This document shows positions 34,366 to 44,291 of a DNA stretch of 64,000 nucleotides, piece after piece (the stretch's first letter is position 1; the number at the start of each line of letters is the position of its first letter). A program made the translations under genes and the position numbers. The DNA is from UBA2136 sp963974105 (GTDB lineage Bacteria; Pseudomonadota; Alphaproteobacteria; UBA2136). Location of the stretch: contig CAXBBG010000004.1 in the NCBI GenBank assembly GCA_963974105.1, forward strand, positions 1 to 64,000, given 5' to 3'. The notes beneath the pieces are model-generated. The model saw only the letters and a list, made by a program, of their open reading frames with translations, ran no database searches and had not been told where the DNA came from.

Positions 34366-34914
34366 TTATTCCTTGTTATTTAAAGTTATAATGCCGCTTT
34401 CGCCAATGCATGTAAGTGGTTTTAATTTTTCAAGAGGTGTGTCCTCTTTTTTGTATATATGTTTTACCGTGCAAATAACCAAGTGCGTATTAGCATGGTT
34501 AATATCTATTATATCATGAAATTCACAAAAAAGTGCAATAGGGCAATTATTTATTCGTGGCGGGAATTCATCAACATCACGCACAAGCACCGCATCATCT
34601 AATTTGAAAGATTTTTTAGTCGCACTTTCGTAAATATCATCAATGTTTTCCTGCGTGGTAATATGTAAAACAGCTTTGCCTGTTTCTTTTAGGGCTTTAA
34701 GTGTGCCTTTTAATTCTGTTTCGTTTTTACGTCGACCAAAAGCTATGGAAACCAAAGGTGGTTCGGTAGATACAATGTTGACGAAAGAATAAGGTGCTAC
34801 ATGGCAGCCTGCTTCATTTTCAGTTAAAATCCATAAAAGCGGGCGCGGTAATACAGCACCGGTTAATGCTTTGTAATTTTCTGAAGCTGTGGAATTTTCT
34901 AAACTCATTATCAT
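34366..34914 (-). CDS. Flavin reductase-like FMN-binding split-barrel protein
   Basis: The 182-aa product matches the flavin reductase-like domain family, which binds FMN in a split barrel. The signature is PRPLLWILT near residue 24 followed by APYSFVNIVSTEPPLVSIAFG, and a later CEFHDII segment. These proteins reduce flavins or act as FMN-dependent oxidoreductases; the substrate here is unknown. An in-frame ATG lies two codons downstream at 34908. It sits 11 bp after tatD with no clear ribosome site, so it is probably translated from the same message. Confidence 0.8.
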   Translation of the reverse strand: MIMSLENSTASENYKALTGAVLPRPLLWILTENEAGCHVAPYSFVNIVSTEPPLVSIAFGRRKNETELKGTLKALKETGKAVLHITTQENIDDIYESATKKSFKLDDAVLVRDVDEFPPRINNCPIALFCEFHDIIDINHANTHLVICTVKHIYKKEDTPLEKLKPLTCIGESGIITLNNKE

Positions 34915-34925
34915 GAGTTTATTGT

Positions 34926-35723
34926 CTAACGATACGCCTTTGTAAACAAGTTAAAAAAGTTTTCAGTTGTTGCATAGGCAACTTCACTCGGCTGTAAACC
35001 TTTTATTTCAGCCAATTTTTCTAACACATGGCGTGTAAAGGCTGGTTCGTTTCTTTTGCCCCTATGTGGTATCGGTGCAAGATAAGGTGCATCCGTTTCA
35101 ACCAAAATTTTGTCCATCGGTGCTTTTTTAAAACTGGCTTGCAGCTCTTCTGTATTTTTAAAGGTGATAATGCCAGAGGCAGATAGATAAATGCCTTTTT
35201 CTATAGCGTAATCAGCAAGTTTTGTATTGGCAGTAAAACAGTGAAATAGTAATTTTAACGGGCCTTTTGTAAGCGCTTCATCCAAAATTTCTATTGTATC
35301 CTCTTCTGCTTCACGGGTGTGAATAATAACAGGCAGGTCTAAAATTCGGGCAGCTTCAAGGTGAAGCTTAAAGCTGTCACGTTGCTGTGTGCGTGGCGCA
35401 TTATCATAAAAATAATCAAGGCCAGTTTCGCCAATAGCTATAACCTTTTTGCGTTTTGCCTGTTTTAAAATCTCATCAAGCGTTACAACGTTGTCTTCTA
35501 CGTTGTGCGGGTGAATGCCATATGAACAAAACAAGTTATCAAACTTTTCAGCCATGGGTTGAATAATCTCAAAGTCGGCTTTTGTTGTGCTGATGGTTTG
35601 TATATATTTTACACCTACATTTGAAGCACGCTCGATAATATCTGCGATTGTTTCATCCGCAAATCTTTCATCATCGAGGTGGCAATGAGAGTCAACAATT
35701 GTAAGTTCGGTAAGGTTTAACAT
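34926..35723 (-). CDS. tatD: TatD-family metal-dependent deoxyribonuclease
   Basis: Metal-dependent hydrolase of the amidohydrolase-like fold (YcfH/TatD). The 265-aa product has all the metal ligands: VDSHCHLD (His13 and His15), the Glu of IGETGLDY, HTREA, LLFHCF and the Asp of VETDAPYLAP. Length is normal. It overlaps the metG stop by one base (TAATG), and metG-tatD adjacency is common in alphaproteobacteria. It is a likely paralogue source for the degenerate TatD domain two genes downstream. Confidence 0.94.
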   Translation of the reverse strand: MLNLTELTIVDSHCHLDDERFADETIADIIERASNVGVKYIQTISTTKADFEIIQPMAEKFDNLFCSYGIHPHNVEDNVVTLDEILKQAKRKKVIAIGETGLDYFYDNAPRTQQRDSFKLHLEAARILDLPVIIHTREAEEDTIEILDEALTKGPLKLLFHCFTANTKLADYAIEKGIYLSASGIITFKNTEELQASFKKAPMDKILVETDAPYLAPIPHRGKRNEPAFTRHVLEKLAEIKGLQPSEVAYATTENFFNLFTKAYR

Positions 35724-37249
35724 TAAGCAGCCACCTCTTCTTCTTGAATGCGCATAAAGACACCGGTTGGTTTGTCAATCGCGCCACCTTCTGGAAGTTT
35801 GAAGAAGCTCCCCTCTTCAAGCTCCGCATAATTTTCGAAAGACCAATTAAGTTGTTTTTCAAATTCAGCAGCAGCTTGCGGCATAAATGGTTTTATAAGA
35901 GCCGTTATGTATTTAAAGCTTTCCATTAAAATGCGTAGAACATGCGCCATTTTTTTAGGGTTATCTTTTTTCAGCATCCAAGGTTGCATAGCATCCATAT
36001 ATTTATTTGCTTCATGGATAAGGAACCATGTTTTATCCAGCGCTTTGTTAAAAGCAAGGGTTTCGATATCAGCACGCACATTTTGAATAACACCATTAAA
36101 ATGTGCAATATAAGCTTGGTCTTCAGCGCTAAGATCTCCGTAATGAGGCACGGCACCATCACAGTTTTTAGCAACCATAGAAAGGACACGTTGGAATAAG
36201 TTACCAAGGCTGTTGGCAAGGTCGCTGTTAATGCGTTCAACAAGTCGTTTTTTAGAAAAATCACCATCGCTACCAAACGAAATTTCGCGCATAATAAAAT
36301 AGCGTACCTGATCACAGCCGTATGTTTCTGTAATTTCTTTTGGGTCTATCACGTTACCAAAGGACTTAGACATTTTTTTGCCCTCGCTTGTCCACCAACC
36401 GTGTGCGTAAACCATTTTAGGCAATGGTACATCGGCAGCCAGTAGCATGGCAGGCCAAATAATAGCATGAAAACGTAGAATATCTTTACCAACCACATGT
36501 ACGGCAGGCCAATATTTCATGTCGTCTCCGTCTGGCCAACCAATAGCACTTAGATAGTTTGTTAAGGCGTCAACCCACACATACATAATGTGTTTGTTGT
36601 CGTTTGGTACAGGGATACCCCAGTCAAATGTTGTGCGTGAAATGCAAACATCGTTTAAGCCAGATTTTACAAATGAGATAACTTCATTGCGTTTGCCCGC
36701 AGGTTGAATAAATTCTGGGTTATCTTCATATAGAGCTAGAAGTTTTTCTTCTAAAGCACTCATTTTAAAGAAATAACTTTCTTCTTCCACCCATTCCACA
36801 GGGTGACCACTATCAGGGCTTTTGCCATCAATAAGCTGGTCTTCAGTATAATATGTTTCGTCACTTACACTGTACCACCCAGCATAAGTATCTTTGTAAA
36901 TATAACCAGCGTCCGCCAATTTATTCCACATTTTTGTTGCTGTTTTTTTATGACGTTCTTCCGTTGTGCGGATAAAATCGTCGTTACTTAAATTCATAAT
37001 AGGCGTTAATTCACGGAACTTAGCATTGATACCATCAAGGTAGTCCATGGTGTCCATCCCTGCTTTTTCTGCACTACGCTGGATTTTTAAACCGTGTTCA
37101 TCTGTTCCTGTTAAAAATTTTGTGTCATAACCATCAAGGCGTTTAAATCTTGCCCATACATCACAAGCAGTTGACGTATATGCGCTACCTAGGTGTGGGT
37201 TACCGCTTGGGTAATAAATGGGGGTCGTTATGTAAGCCGTTTTTTTCAT
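35723..37249 (-). CDS. metG: Methionyl-tRNA synthetase
   Basis: Class I aminoacyl-tRNA synthetase. The 508-aa product has the HIGH-type motif HLGS at residues 19-22 (PSGNPHLGSAYT) and the KMSKS loop (KKMSKSFGNV) near 292. It lacks the C-terminal tRNA-binding dimerisation domain of E. coli MetG, as in the shorter alphaproteobacterial form. It lies between holB (24 bp gap) and tatD (1 bp overlap). Confidence 0.97.
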   Translation of the reverse strand: MKKTAYITTPIYYPSGNPHLGSAYTSTACDVWARFKRLDGYDTKFLTGTDEHGLKIQRSAEKAGMDTMDYLDGINAKFRELTPIMNLSNDDFIRTTEERHKKTATKMWNKLADAGYIYKDTYAGWYSVSDETYYTEDQLIDGKSPDSGHPVEWVEEESYFFKMSALEEKLLALYEDNPEFIQPAGKRNEVISFVKSGLNDVCISRTTFDWGIPVPNDNKHIMYVWVDALTNYLSAIGWPDGDDMKYWPAVHVVGKDILRFHAIIWPAMLLAADVPLPKMVYAHGWWTSEGKKMSKSFGNVIDPKEITETYGCDQVRYFIMREISFGSDGDFSKKRLVERINSDLANSLGNLFQRVLSMVAKNCDGAVPHYGDLSAEDQAYIAHFNGVIQNVRADIETLAFNKALDKTWFLIHEANKYMDAMQPWMLKKDNPKKMAHVLRILMESFKYITALIKPFMPQAAAEFEKQLNWSFENYAELEEGSFFKLPEGGAIDKPTGVFMRIQEEEVAA

Positions 37250-37273
37250 GTGGGGTTCTTGTCCTTTGTGGTA

Positions 37274-38200
37274 TTAGCTATTGGTAGATATAACATCCAT
37301 TAAGCAAGTTTCAAGTACTAATTGAGGGCTTAGGTTATATATTTCCATATTTCTACGTTTATCATCTAAGTTTTGATATATTTGTGCCCATTTATGTGCA
37401 TTTTGGGGGTTAGACTTAGCGCGCATGGCAATGCGTTTGAGTAAAAGTTCTAAGGCTAAAGGTGACACTTTTTTCTGTTGAAATTTTTCGCTGAGGTTAA
37501 TAGCCTCAAGTGTGCTTGCGCGGCTTAAATAAGTGTCTATCATTTTCAAAATATCTTCACCGTCTTTACCAAGGCGCAAAGCTTCGCCAGGGCAACCCGC
37601 TGCTAGCTCTACCAATATGTCAATTTCAACAGGCGTTTTTTTATCATCGGCTGTTTTTAAAACTTCAGCCACTTGGGTGTTGGTTAGATTACTTACTCTA
37701 AATTGTCTGCAACGAGAAACAATGGTGGGCAATATATTAGAAAGGCTGTGTGCGATTAAAATAATATGTACGCCCTCACCTGGTTCTTCTAATGTTTTAA
37801 GCAAAGCATTGGCAGAATTAGAGTTCATTTGGTCGGCCGCATCAATAATAACAATACGTTTGCCGTCTGAAGAAAGAGATAAATTCTTTAGTTTTTCACG
37901 CACAATTTTAACCGATATTTCTTTTTTCCCCTCTTCAGGTTCAATCAACAAATAGTCAGGTGTTGAAGCTGCTTCAATTTGCGGGAATAGTTCGTGGCCT
38001 TCATCAAAAGTTAATAAATCACCACCACCCAAAAGATCGTTAGAAGGTCCGCAAAGTAAGCGTCTTGCAAAGGCTTCTGCAATGAGTCGTTTACCAATAC
38101 CTTTAGCACCGTGTAGCATAATAGCGTGCGGCACACGTCCCGTTTCAAAAAGCTGATTTAACTGTTTTTGAACATCTAAGTGCCCAATTAACTTCTTCAT
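37274..38200 (-). CDS. holB: DNA polymerase III delta prime subunit
   Basis: Clamp-loader subunit. The 308-aa product has an AAA+ P-loop (HGAKGIGKRLIAEAF) near residue 31 and the arginine-finger motif SRCRQF near 163. A four-Cys zinc module is not evident. The start overlaps the tmk stop by 4 bp (ATGA), and tmk-holB-metG-tatD is a standard alphaproteobacterial order, which supports delta prime over DnaX. Confidence 0.92.
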   Translation of the reverse strand: MKKLIGHLDVQKQLNQLFETGRVPHAIMLHGAKGIGKRLIAEAFARRLLCGPSNDLLGGGDLLTFDEGHELFPQIEAASTPDYLLIEPEEGKKEISVKIVREKLKNLSLSSDGKRIVIIDAADQMNSNSANALLKTLEEPGEGVHIILIAHSLSNILPTIVSRCRQFRVSNLTNTQVAEVLKTADDKKTPVEIDILVELAAGCPGEALRLGKDGEDILKMIDTYLSRASTLEAINLSEKFQQKKVSPLALELLLKRIAMRAKSNPQNAHKWAQIYQNLDDKRRNMEIYNLSPQLVLETCLMDVISTNS

Positions 38201-38856
38201 ACTGCATTGCTTTCAACGTGGGTTGTTATGATTTGGATGATACGGTTATGCACCTCCTCAGGCGTGCCGTCGGCGTTTATAACTTTGCAGCGTGCAGGGT
38301 TTTCCAAGGCAATTTTTAAGAAACCTTCACGTACACGGTTATGAAATTCAATATTCAAATTTTCAAACCTTGTTTCTTTGTTGAGCTCACCAGTTGCATG
38401 CACGTTGGTTTTTGAACGCTCAATGCCAACTTTGGGATCAATATCTAAAATAAGTGTAATATCTGGCCACGTTTCACCCACCACAAGGTTGTGTATGTCA
38501 AGCAATGCGCTGCGTGCAATGCCACGTCCGTCACCTTGGTAAACTGTGGTTGAATCGGCAAAGCGGTCACAAATTACCCAAACGCCTTTTTGAAGTGTTG
38601 GGCGTATAACTTGCCTTAAATGTTCATTGCGTGCGGTGCTGTATAACAAAGCTTCGCTTAAACCGTCCCAACGGTCGTCTTCACCTTCAACAACGAGGCT
38701 TCGAAGTGTTTCGGCTGCTGCACAGCCACCTGGTTCACGCGTTAAAATATGCTTAATATTTTGGGTGTTGAGCCAATTTGTTAGCATTTTTATCTGCGTG
38801 CCCTTGCCCGCACCGTCACCGCCTTCGATAGATATAAAGAATGGTTTACCGTTCAC
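38197..38856 (-). CDS. tmk: Thymidylate kinase
   Basis: Converts dTMP to dTDP. The 219-aa product has the P-loop EGGDGAGKGTQ near residue 12, the base-binding REPGG, and the DR motif in CDRFADST. Length is typical. Only 2 bp separate it from dacA, and it overlaps holB by 4 bp. With tdk also in the window, both steps from thymidine to dTDP are present. Confidence 0.96.
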   Translation of the reverse strand: MNGKPFFISIEGGDGAGKGTQIKMLTNWLNTQNIKHILTREPGGCAAAETLRSLVVEGEDDRWDGLSEALLYSTARNEHLRQVIRPTLQKGVWVICDRFADSTTVYQGDGRGIARSALLDIHNLVVGETWPDITLILDIDPKVGIERSKTNVHATGELNKETRFENLNIEFHNRVREGFLKIALENPARCKVINADGTPEEVHNRIIQIITTHVESNAV

Positions 38857-38858
38857 GT

Positions 38859-39983
38859 TTATAGCCCTACACTATTTTTAATGTAACGCCACGCTTTTGT
38901 ACCAAAACCAACTTCGTCAACACTTTCAGCCGCTAGTAATGGTACATCAACGTGTGTGTTTGTGGTTGGATTTGTGATGCGCAATATCCCTATTTTTTGG
39001 TTTAAAGAAATAGGTGCTTGAAGCGGCGCTTCGTAAATAACTTCAGACTTAATGTTTTTACTGTCCTTGTTGGCTGTGTAAAGTACAATGTCGTCCCCTG
39101 CTTTTAGAGACATAAATTCTTTGGTCCCCATCCAGGTAGGTGCTTTGTCGTCTACCACTGTACCTTTGCGTACAACTTCAACTTTCCCATGTGTGCGGAA
39201 AGCGTAAGAAAGCCCTGTAAGTGTTTCGTCCTCACGTGCTTTCATGCTATTTGTGCCCATAACTGCAGAAACAAGGCGAATGTCTTTACGTTCCGCCGAT
39301 GCAACTAAGTGGTAACCTGCGTCGTCAATATGTCCAGTTTTCATACCGTCAACGCCTACGTTGCGTCGTAATAAACCATTGCGGTTTGGTTGAGAAATTT
39401 CATTATATGTAAAACGCTCAATGTTAAAGTAATGGTAATATTGTGGGTAATCTTTTAAGACTGCGCGAGCTAAAAGGGTCATATCTTTGGCTGTTGAAAG
39501 TTGTTCAGGATCTGGCCAACCACTTGAGTTTTTAAATGTGGTGTTAAACATTTTAAGCTCTGAAGCTTTTTCGTTCATCATTTGAGAAAATGCATCTTCA
39601 GTACCGCCTAAAAATTCGGCTGCAACAATACAGGCATCGTTACCAGAAGAAACAAGAATACCTTTTATCAGGTCTTCAACGCGCACGGTTTTACCAACCT
39701 CTAAAAACATTTTAGATCCGCCTTTGCGCCAAGCTTTTTCACTGATTTTAAGTTCAGAGTCTAGCGTAATATCGCCATGATCTAACGCTTCAAAAATAAG
39801 GAAAGCCGTCATCATTTTTGTAAGGCTTGCAGGACCCATTTGCTTATCAGCGTTTTTTTCTAAAATAACAGTGCCTGTTTCAGGTTCTACAAAATAATAA
39901 CTTTCGGCTTTCAGTTCTATAGCTGAAGCATTGATGGCGCAAGTTGCCATGGCAATGGCTGTTATAAGACCCTTTTTAAACAC
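38859..39983 (-). CDS. dacA: D-alanyl-D-alanine carboxypeptidase (penicillin-binding protein 5/6 family)
   Basis: Periplasmic serine peptidase that trims the terminal D-Ala of peptidoglycan stem peptides. The 374-aa product has a signal peptide ending near AINASA. The three active-site motifs are SLTK near residue 53, SGN in VSSGNDAC and KTG in GMKTGH. The C-terminal beta domain follows and ends in a short segment (FGTKAWRYIKNSVGL) that could be an amphipathic membrane anchor. It follows rlpA by 60 bp. Confidence 0.95.
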   Translation of the reverse strand: MFKKGLITAIAMATCAINASAIELKAESYYFVEPETGTVILEKNADKQMGPASLTKMMTAFLIFEALDHGDITLDSELKISEKAWRKGGSKMFLEVGKTVRVEDLIKGILVSSGNDACIVAAEFLGGTEDAFSQMMNEKASELKMFNTTFKNSSGWPDPEQLSTAKDMTLLARAVLKDYPQYYHYFNIERFTYNEISQPNRNGLLRRNVGVDGMKTGHIDDAGYHLVASAERKDIRLVSAVMGTNSMKAREDETLTGLSYAFRTHGKVEVVRKGTVVDDKAPTWMGTKEFMSLKAGDDIVLYTANKDSKNIKSEVIYEAPLQAPISLNQKIGILRITNPTTNTHVDVPLLAAESVDEVGFGTKAWRYIKNSVGL

Positions 39984-40043
39984 GATTATCTTTCCTTTAT
40001 TTTTTATTTAAATTTCAAATTTATTTGTTTTTATACTCTGCTT

Positions 40044-40973
40044 TTAGTCAACGACAATACGGGCGTTATTCCAACCTTTAGCAATAATTTCTGCTAGAAT
40101 ATGGTCCGCATCGTTCACGCTATTGAGTGGTCCAATACGTACACGGTGGAACTGTTGGTTGCCGCGATTAAAGCTCATTAATTTAGTGTTTGCATAAACG
40201 TTAGAAACGCTCGCTTGTTCACGGATAGCGTTGTCCTTGTTCGAAAATGCCCCTGTCTGAACGTACACATGGCTAGAGCCAATAGCAACAACGGTTGAAG
40301 GAGAGAGATCTTCTTCTTCCATGATAGGCTTTGCTACGAAGTTTTTATTGCTCACACGGTTTGTAAAACCTAGGCGCTTGCGTTTGCGTGTTGGTGATGC
40401 ATTGTTTTGAGCGATAGCAGTCGGTGCTGTTATTCTTAAATTTTCACGTGTATTTAAAACAGAGCCATCTGTAGGCAGGGCTTCAATTAAAACAGGAGCC
40501 GTGCCTTTTTCTGCCATATCAAGGGTGATAGCGGCTTTGTATGAAAGGTCGATGGCGCGTCCTCGTAAAAATGGTCCACGGTCATTCACACGGACAACAG
40601 CACTTAAGCCATTGTCTAGATTTGTCACGCGCACATATGTAGGAATGGGTAATGTTGGGTGTGCCGCCGTCATGTCGTACATGTTATATGTTTCGCCATT
40701 GGCTGTTTTTTTAGCATGAAAATCTTTCCCATACCAAGATGCAATTCCTTTTCGTCTGTAACCGTCGCTGCTTTCAATAGGGTAATACATTTGCCCTAAA
40801 ATTTCATAAGGCTTACCTACTTTGCGTTTGCCTGTAATGGCTGGAGCACTATAGGGCGCAGGGTTATTTAATGACGTTTTTTGCATGTTAGGTGCAAAAG
40901 CATGGTCAATGGTGCTACAAGCACTTAATGTAAATGCAATGGTTAGAGCAAGTGCGGCGTTTTTAATAAACAT
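40044..40973 (-). CDS. rlpA: Septal-ring lytic transglycosylase / lipoprotein RlpA
   Basis: Lipoprotein that acts on glycan strands lacking stem peptides in some species. The 309-aa product has a lipobox LSAC (Cys19), a double-psi beta barrel (GIASWYGKDFHAKKTANGE, VRVNDRGPF, IDLSYKAA) and a C-terminal SPOR domain (VYVQTGAFSNKDNA, RVRIGP). It overlaps the mltB stop by one base. The order mltB-rlpA-dacA puts three wall-remodelling genes together. Confidence 0.95.
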   Translation of the reverse strand: MFIKNAALALTIAFTLSACSTIDHAFAPNMQKTSLNNPAPYSAPAITGKRKVGKPYEILGQMYYPIESSDGYRRKGIASWYGKDFHAKKTANGETYNMYDMTAAHPTLPIPTYVRVTNLDNGLSAVVRVNDRGPFLRGRAIDLSYKAAITLDMAEKGTAPVLIEALPTDGSVLNTRENLRITAPTAIAQNNASPTRKRKRLGFTNRVSNKNFVAKPIMEEEDLSPSTVVAIGSSHVYVQTGAFSNKDNAIREQASVSNVYANTKLMSFNRGNQQFHRVRIGPLNSVNDADHILAEIIAKGWNNARIVVD

Positions 40974-41974
40974 TATAGTGCCGCCCTTCCAGCAATTTTA
41001 TCTGCCAATGTTAAGACGCTAAATGCAAAGTAGCTTGAGCGGTTCCACTTCATAATAACGTCGAAGTTATTGTAAACAAGGTAAACACGTTTGCTCGGGC
41101 CATTAGGCATAAATAGATAGGCTTCATCAGAGTTTTTTAATTTGCTTTTTGTAGCACTTGTTTTGTGCGCCACGCCTAAGTTGTACCATTCTTCTAGCGT
41201 TTTCTTTTCGCTTAAGCCACGAGATGAAATTTTGAGTTTTGGAAGTGTTTTTGTAAGTGTCACGGCTTCGCCCCACGGCATATTACGGTCCCAACCGCTT
41301 TTTGTGATATAGTTTGCAGCCGATGCAAATACATCTGCCTCTGTTTTCCATATATCGATGCGCCCGTCATTATTACCGTCAGCGCCGTAGTGGTAGAAGC
41401 TAGAAGGCATGAATTGGCATTGCCCCATAGCGCCAGCCCAAGAACCTTCCATGTCGTTTAGGTTAATGTGACCTTCATCGACAATTTTAACAGCTTTGAT
41501 AAGTTCGTTTCTAAAAAAGTCACGGCGGTGTGATTCGTAAGCAAGTGAAGCAAGGCTTGGGATAATTTTATAGTCACCAGGAAGTTTACCGTAAGCGCTT
41601 TCAACGCCCCATAAGGCGAGAATAACTTCTTGAGGGAATTTATACTGTGCTGAAATTTTTGTAAGATCTTCTTTAAATTTAGCTTGTTGCGCTTCCCCGT
41701 TTTTAATACGGATAGGTGAAGCCAGTCTGTTTAGGTAACTTTCAAATGTGTAGGTAGATTCAGGCTGCTTTTTCAATTTCTTAAAAACGCTTTTATCAGG
41801 CGCCTTAACGCCCTTCATTGCCTCATTAAAAATTTCTACGTCGATGTTTTGTTTTTTGAGGTCATTACGCACGTCATCCAAAAATGTTTCAAAGCTTTCT
41901 GCGTATGCAGGAATTGTTGTTAAACTTGTTAAAACAACTGCTGATAACAATAAGACCTTCTTAAAATTTTTCAT
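40973..41974 (-). CDS. mltB: Membrane-bound lytic murein transglycosylase B
   Basis: Cleaves the glycan backbone of peptidoglycan. The 333-aa product has a signal peptide ending near IPAYA, with no lipobox Cys. The catalytic Glu is in LWGVESAYG, and MGQCQFMPSSF and GDWKTE-like IDIWKTEADVF segments fit the family. An in-frame TTG three codons upstream (41983) has AGG 4 bp before it, whereas ATG 41974 has it 13 bp away, so the start is uncertain. It heads the nine-gene minus-strand run that ends at 32501. Confidence 0.93.
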   Translation of the reverse strand: MKNFKKVLLLSAVVLTSLTTIPAYAESFETFLDDVRNDLKKQNIDVEIFNEAMKGVKAPDKSVFKKLKKQPESTYTFESYLNRLASPIRIKNGEAQQAKFKEDLTKISAQYKFPQEVILALWGVESAYGKLPGDYKIIPSLASLAYESHRRDFFRNELIKAVKIVDEGHINLNDMEGSWAGAMGQCQFMPSSFYHYGADGNNDGRIDIWKTEADVFASAANYITKSGWDRNMPWGEAVTLTKTLPKLKISSRGLSEKKTLEEWYNLGVAHKTSATKSKLKNSDEAYLFMPNGPSKRVYLVYNNFDVIMKWNRSSYFAFSVLTLADKIAGRAAL

Positions 41975-42163
41975 AAAAAACAAACTACCTTTCCATAGAT
42001 TTAATACCTTATTAAATTAACAAAATTTGCTCTTATAATCCAGTTTATACACAATATAATTTAACCCCCTGTGCTAAACGTGGCACGGCTGTAAAAAAGG
42101 TTTCATTTTTATAAGGTTTAGGGTATTCTATATTTAATAAATAAAAAAAAAGAGGTTAGTGTT

Positions 42164-42586
42164 ATGCTTAATTTAGTTGTTGATGATGTTTCGTTATGGG
42201 GTGTGTTTTTAATTATATTAACGGTGATTATGCAAGGTGTTGTTGCAGCCACGGTTAAAGCAAAGGCTATAGGTGCTGTGCCCGGTAAAATTGATGCCGA
42301 TTTAAGTCACGATTCGCTTATTTTTAGATCTCACCGTACATTTCATAATTCACTTGAAAATGTGCCATGGATGTTAGCAACCTGCTTTTTAGCATTCTTC
42401 TCGAACGTTGACGCTTTTTGGTTAAGCGTTTATATTTGGGTGTTTGCTGTAGCCCGCATTATACATATGGTTTTGTATTACGTTATTGCAACGGAGAAAA
42501 ACCCAAGCCCACGCTCCATATTCTTTTTAATAGCTTTAGTGGCAAACATGGCATTGCTTACAAATATTGCAGTAGATTTGCTTTGA
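42164..42586 (+). CDS. MAPEG-family membrane protein
   Basis: The 140-aa product has four hydrophobic helices and the MAPEG signatures SHRTFHNSLENVP and ARIIHMVLYY. MAPEG proteins include glutathione transferases and related eicosanoid enzymes; bacterial members are mostly uncharacterised. GAGG precedes the ATG by 7 bp. It is a single gene between mltB and hflX with its own terminator. Confidence 0.88.
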   Translation: MLNLVVDDVSLWGVFLIILTVIMQGVVAATVKAKAIGAVPGKIDADLSHDSLIFRSHRTFHNSLENVPWMLATCFLAFFSNVDAFWLSVYIWVFAVARIIHMVLYYVIATEKNPSPRSIFFLIALVANMALLTNIAVDLL

Positions 42587-42607
42587 TGGGTAAAGGCTAG
42601 CGTATAA

Positions 42608-42645
42608 AAAAAAGCCCCTGCATGTTATGTACAGGGGCTTTTTAT
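42608..42645. terminator. Bidirectional terminator, MAPEG gene / hflX
   Basis: AAAGCCCCTG / CAGGGGCTTT forms a 10-bp stem with an 11-nt loop and A/T tracts on both sides, between the two convergent genes. Confidence 0.88.
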
Positions 42646-42658
42646 TTGTTTGAGCCGC

Positions 42659-43960
42659 TTAAAGCGCGTTAAATTTGCTTACATCTTCAGGTTTAAGGCG
42701 CACCTTAATGTGCCATGTCTCACCTTCAAGTTCTTGAGATAAAATGTTACCGTTATTGTGTAGCCAAGCCAATTTACGGCCTTCTGCCGCAGAAAGCTTC
42801 ACATCAATATCTTTTTCATTTTTGCTTAAAGCCTCTTCAATTGCTTCTTTAAGTTCGTCAATTCCCATGCCTGTCAATGCACTTATTTTCAATGAATTAT
42901 CTAAACAATTTGATGTATCACCTTCAATAAGGTCGGCTTTGTTGGCCACATTCAAGGTGTCAATGTCATTGGCTTTGATAGACTTTAAAACGTCCACAAC
43001 GTCTTGATGCTGTGCGTTGACATCTTCACTTGCGCCGTCATGTACATGAATAATAAGGTTTGAAAGTGTAACCTCTTCAAGTGTGGAAGAAAAAGCTTCA
43101 ACAAGTTCATGCGGTAAATCACTAACAAAACCTACAGTATCGCTCAAAATAATCTCACGCCCTGAAGGGAGTTTAATTTTACGCATCAATGGGTCTAGCG
43201 TGGCAAATAACATGTCTTTTACAAAGGCATCTTCTGTTTCACTTTGACGGTCTTCACTTACCAATGCGTTAAACAGGGTTGATTTACCAGCGTTGGTATA
43301 ACCCACAAGTGAAACAACAGGTATTTCGGTCTTTTCACGAGCACGACGCTGTAAGTCACGCTCTTTCTTAACCGCTTCTAGGTCAGTCTTAATCAGCTGG
43401 ATACGGTCACGAATCATACGTTTATCTAGCTCAATCTGTCTTTCACCTGGTCCACCTGTTTTACTCATACCACCACGCTGACGCTCAAGGTGTGTCCATG
43501 CACGTACCAGCCTGCCTTGCAAGTAAGTTTGGTGTGCCAGTGCAACCTGCAAACGCCCCGCCTTTGTTTGAGCACGGGCGGCAAAAATCTCTAAAATAAG
43601 GTGCGTACGGTCAATAACCTTCACCATAAGTGTTTCTTCTAGGTTTTTTTGGTGCCTTGGGCTTAATTTGGCGTTAACAATAACAACCTCAACACCATCA
43701 CCAGAGTCCAGTTCTTTTTCAACATCTTCTAAGCGCCCTTTCCCGATAAAGGTTTTAGGGTTAACGTCGCGTAGTTGAATAATTTCACTATGAACAACAT
43801 CAAGCTCTAGTGCTTCGGCCAAATTTACAGCCTCTTCAAGCTTTGCCTGTACAGATCTAAGCGAAGTTGCGCTGTTTGACTTTAAGTGTTCTGGAAGTTC
43901 GACGTGCAAAACCACAGCCCGAGACTGTGGTTTTGCAGTATCATTAGATTTGTTTATCAT
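42659..43960 (-). CDS. hflX: Ribosome-rescue GTPase HflX
   Basis: GTPase that splits stalled ribosomes under stress. The 433-aa product has the HflX N-terminal domain (NPKTFIGKGRLEDV), the RQRGGMSKTGGPGE linker motif and a G domain with GYTNAGKST, DTVGF and NKAD. Length is normal. It follows hfq by 45 bp, the usual hfq-hflX pair. Confidence 0.97.
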   Translation of the reverse strand: MINKSNDTAKPQSRAVVLHVELPEHLKSNSATSLRSVQAKLEEAVNLAEALELDVVHSEIIQLRDVNPKTFIGKGRLEDVEKELDSGDGVEVVIVNAKLSPRHQKNLEETLMVKVIDRTHLILEIFAARAQTKAGRLQVALAHQTYLQGRLVRAWTHLERQRGGMSKTGGPGERQIELDKRMIRDRIQLIKTDLEAVKKERDLQRRAREKTEIPVVSLVGYTNAGKSTLFNALVSEDRQSETEDAFVKDMLFATLDPLMRKIKLPSGREIILSDTVGFVSDLPHELVEAFSSTLEEVTLSNLIIHVHDGASEDVNAQHQDVVDVLKSIKANDIDTLNVANKADLIEGDTSNCLDNSLKISALTGMGIDELKEAIEEALSKNEKDIDVKLSAAEGRKLAWLHNNGNILSQELEGETWHIKVRLKPEDVSKFNAL

Positions 43961-44005
43961 TTATTGAACATGTTCTATCTATATAATCTAGCTTATTAAG
44001 CTATG

Positions 44006-44263
44006 TTAGCAGTTGCCGTCATTATCAAAACCTGTAAGATCTTTAATGTCGAATGTATCACCCGGCATAACTGTTGAGATACCGTGCTTATAAACCAACT
44101 GTGTAACACCATCGCGTGTTAAAGTTAAGCAAAAATTATCAAACCACGTTAACTTGCCTTGAAGTTTAACCCCGTTCGTTAAAAATACAGTAATAGGTTG
44201 TCTGGACTTCCTAAGATGGTTTAGGAATGCGTCTTGTACATTAGGTTGTGCGTCTTTAGACAT
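44006..44263 (-). CDS. hfq: RNA chaperone Hfq
   Basis: Hexameric Sm-like protein that pairs small RNAs with mRNAs. The 85-aa product has the Sm1 motif NGVKLQGKLTWFDNF and the Sm2 motif YKHGIST (Tyr58-Lys59-His60); most homologues have Ala where this has Gly61. Length is normal. A 16-bp palindrome lies 29-44 bp upstream of the start. Confidence 0.97.
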   Translation of the reverse strand: MSKDAQPNVQDAFLNHLRKSRQPITVFLTNGVKLQGKLTWFDNFCLTLTRDGVTQLVYKHGISTVMPGDTFDIKDLTGFDNDGNC

Positions 44264-44291
44264 TGTGAGTATCCATTTTTTATTTTGTTAT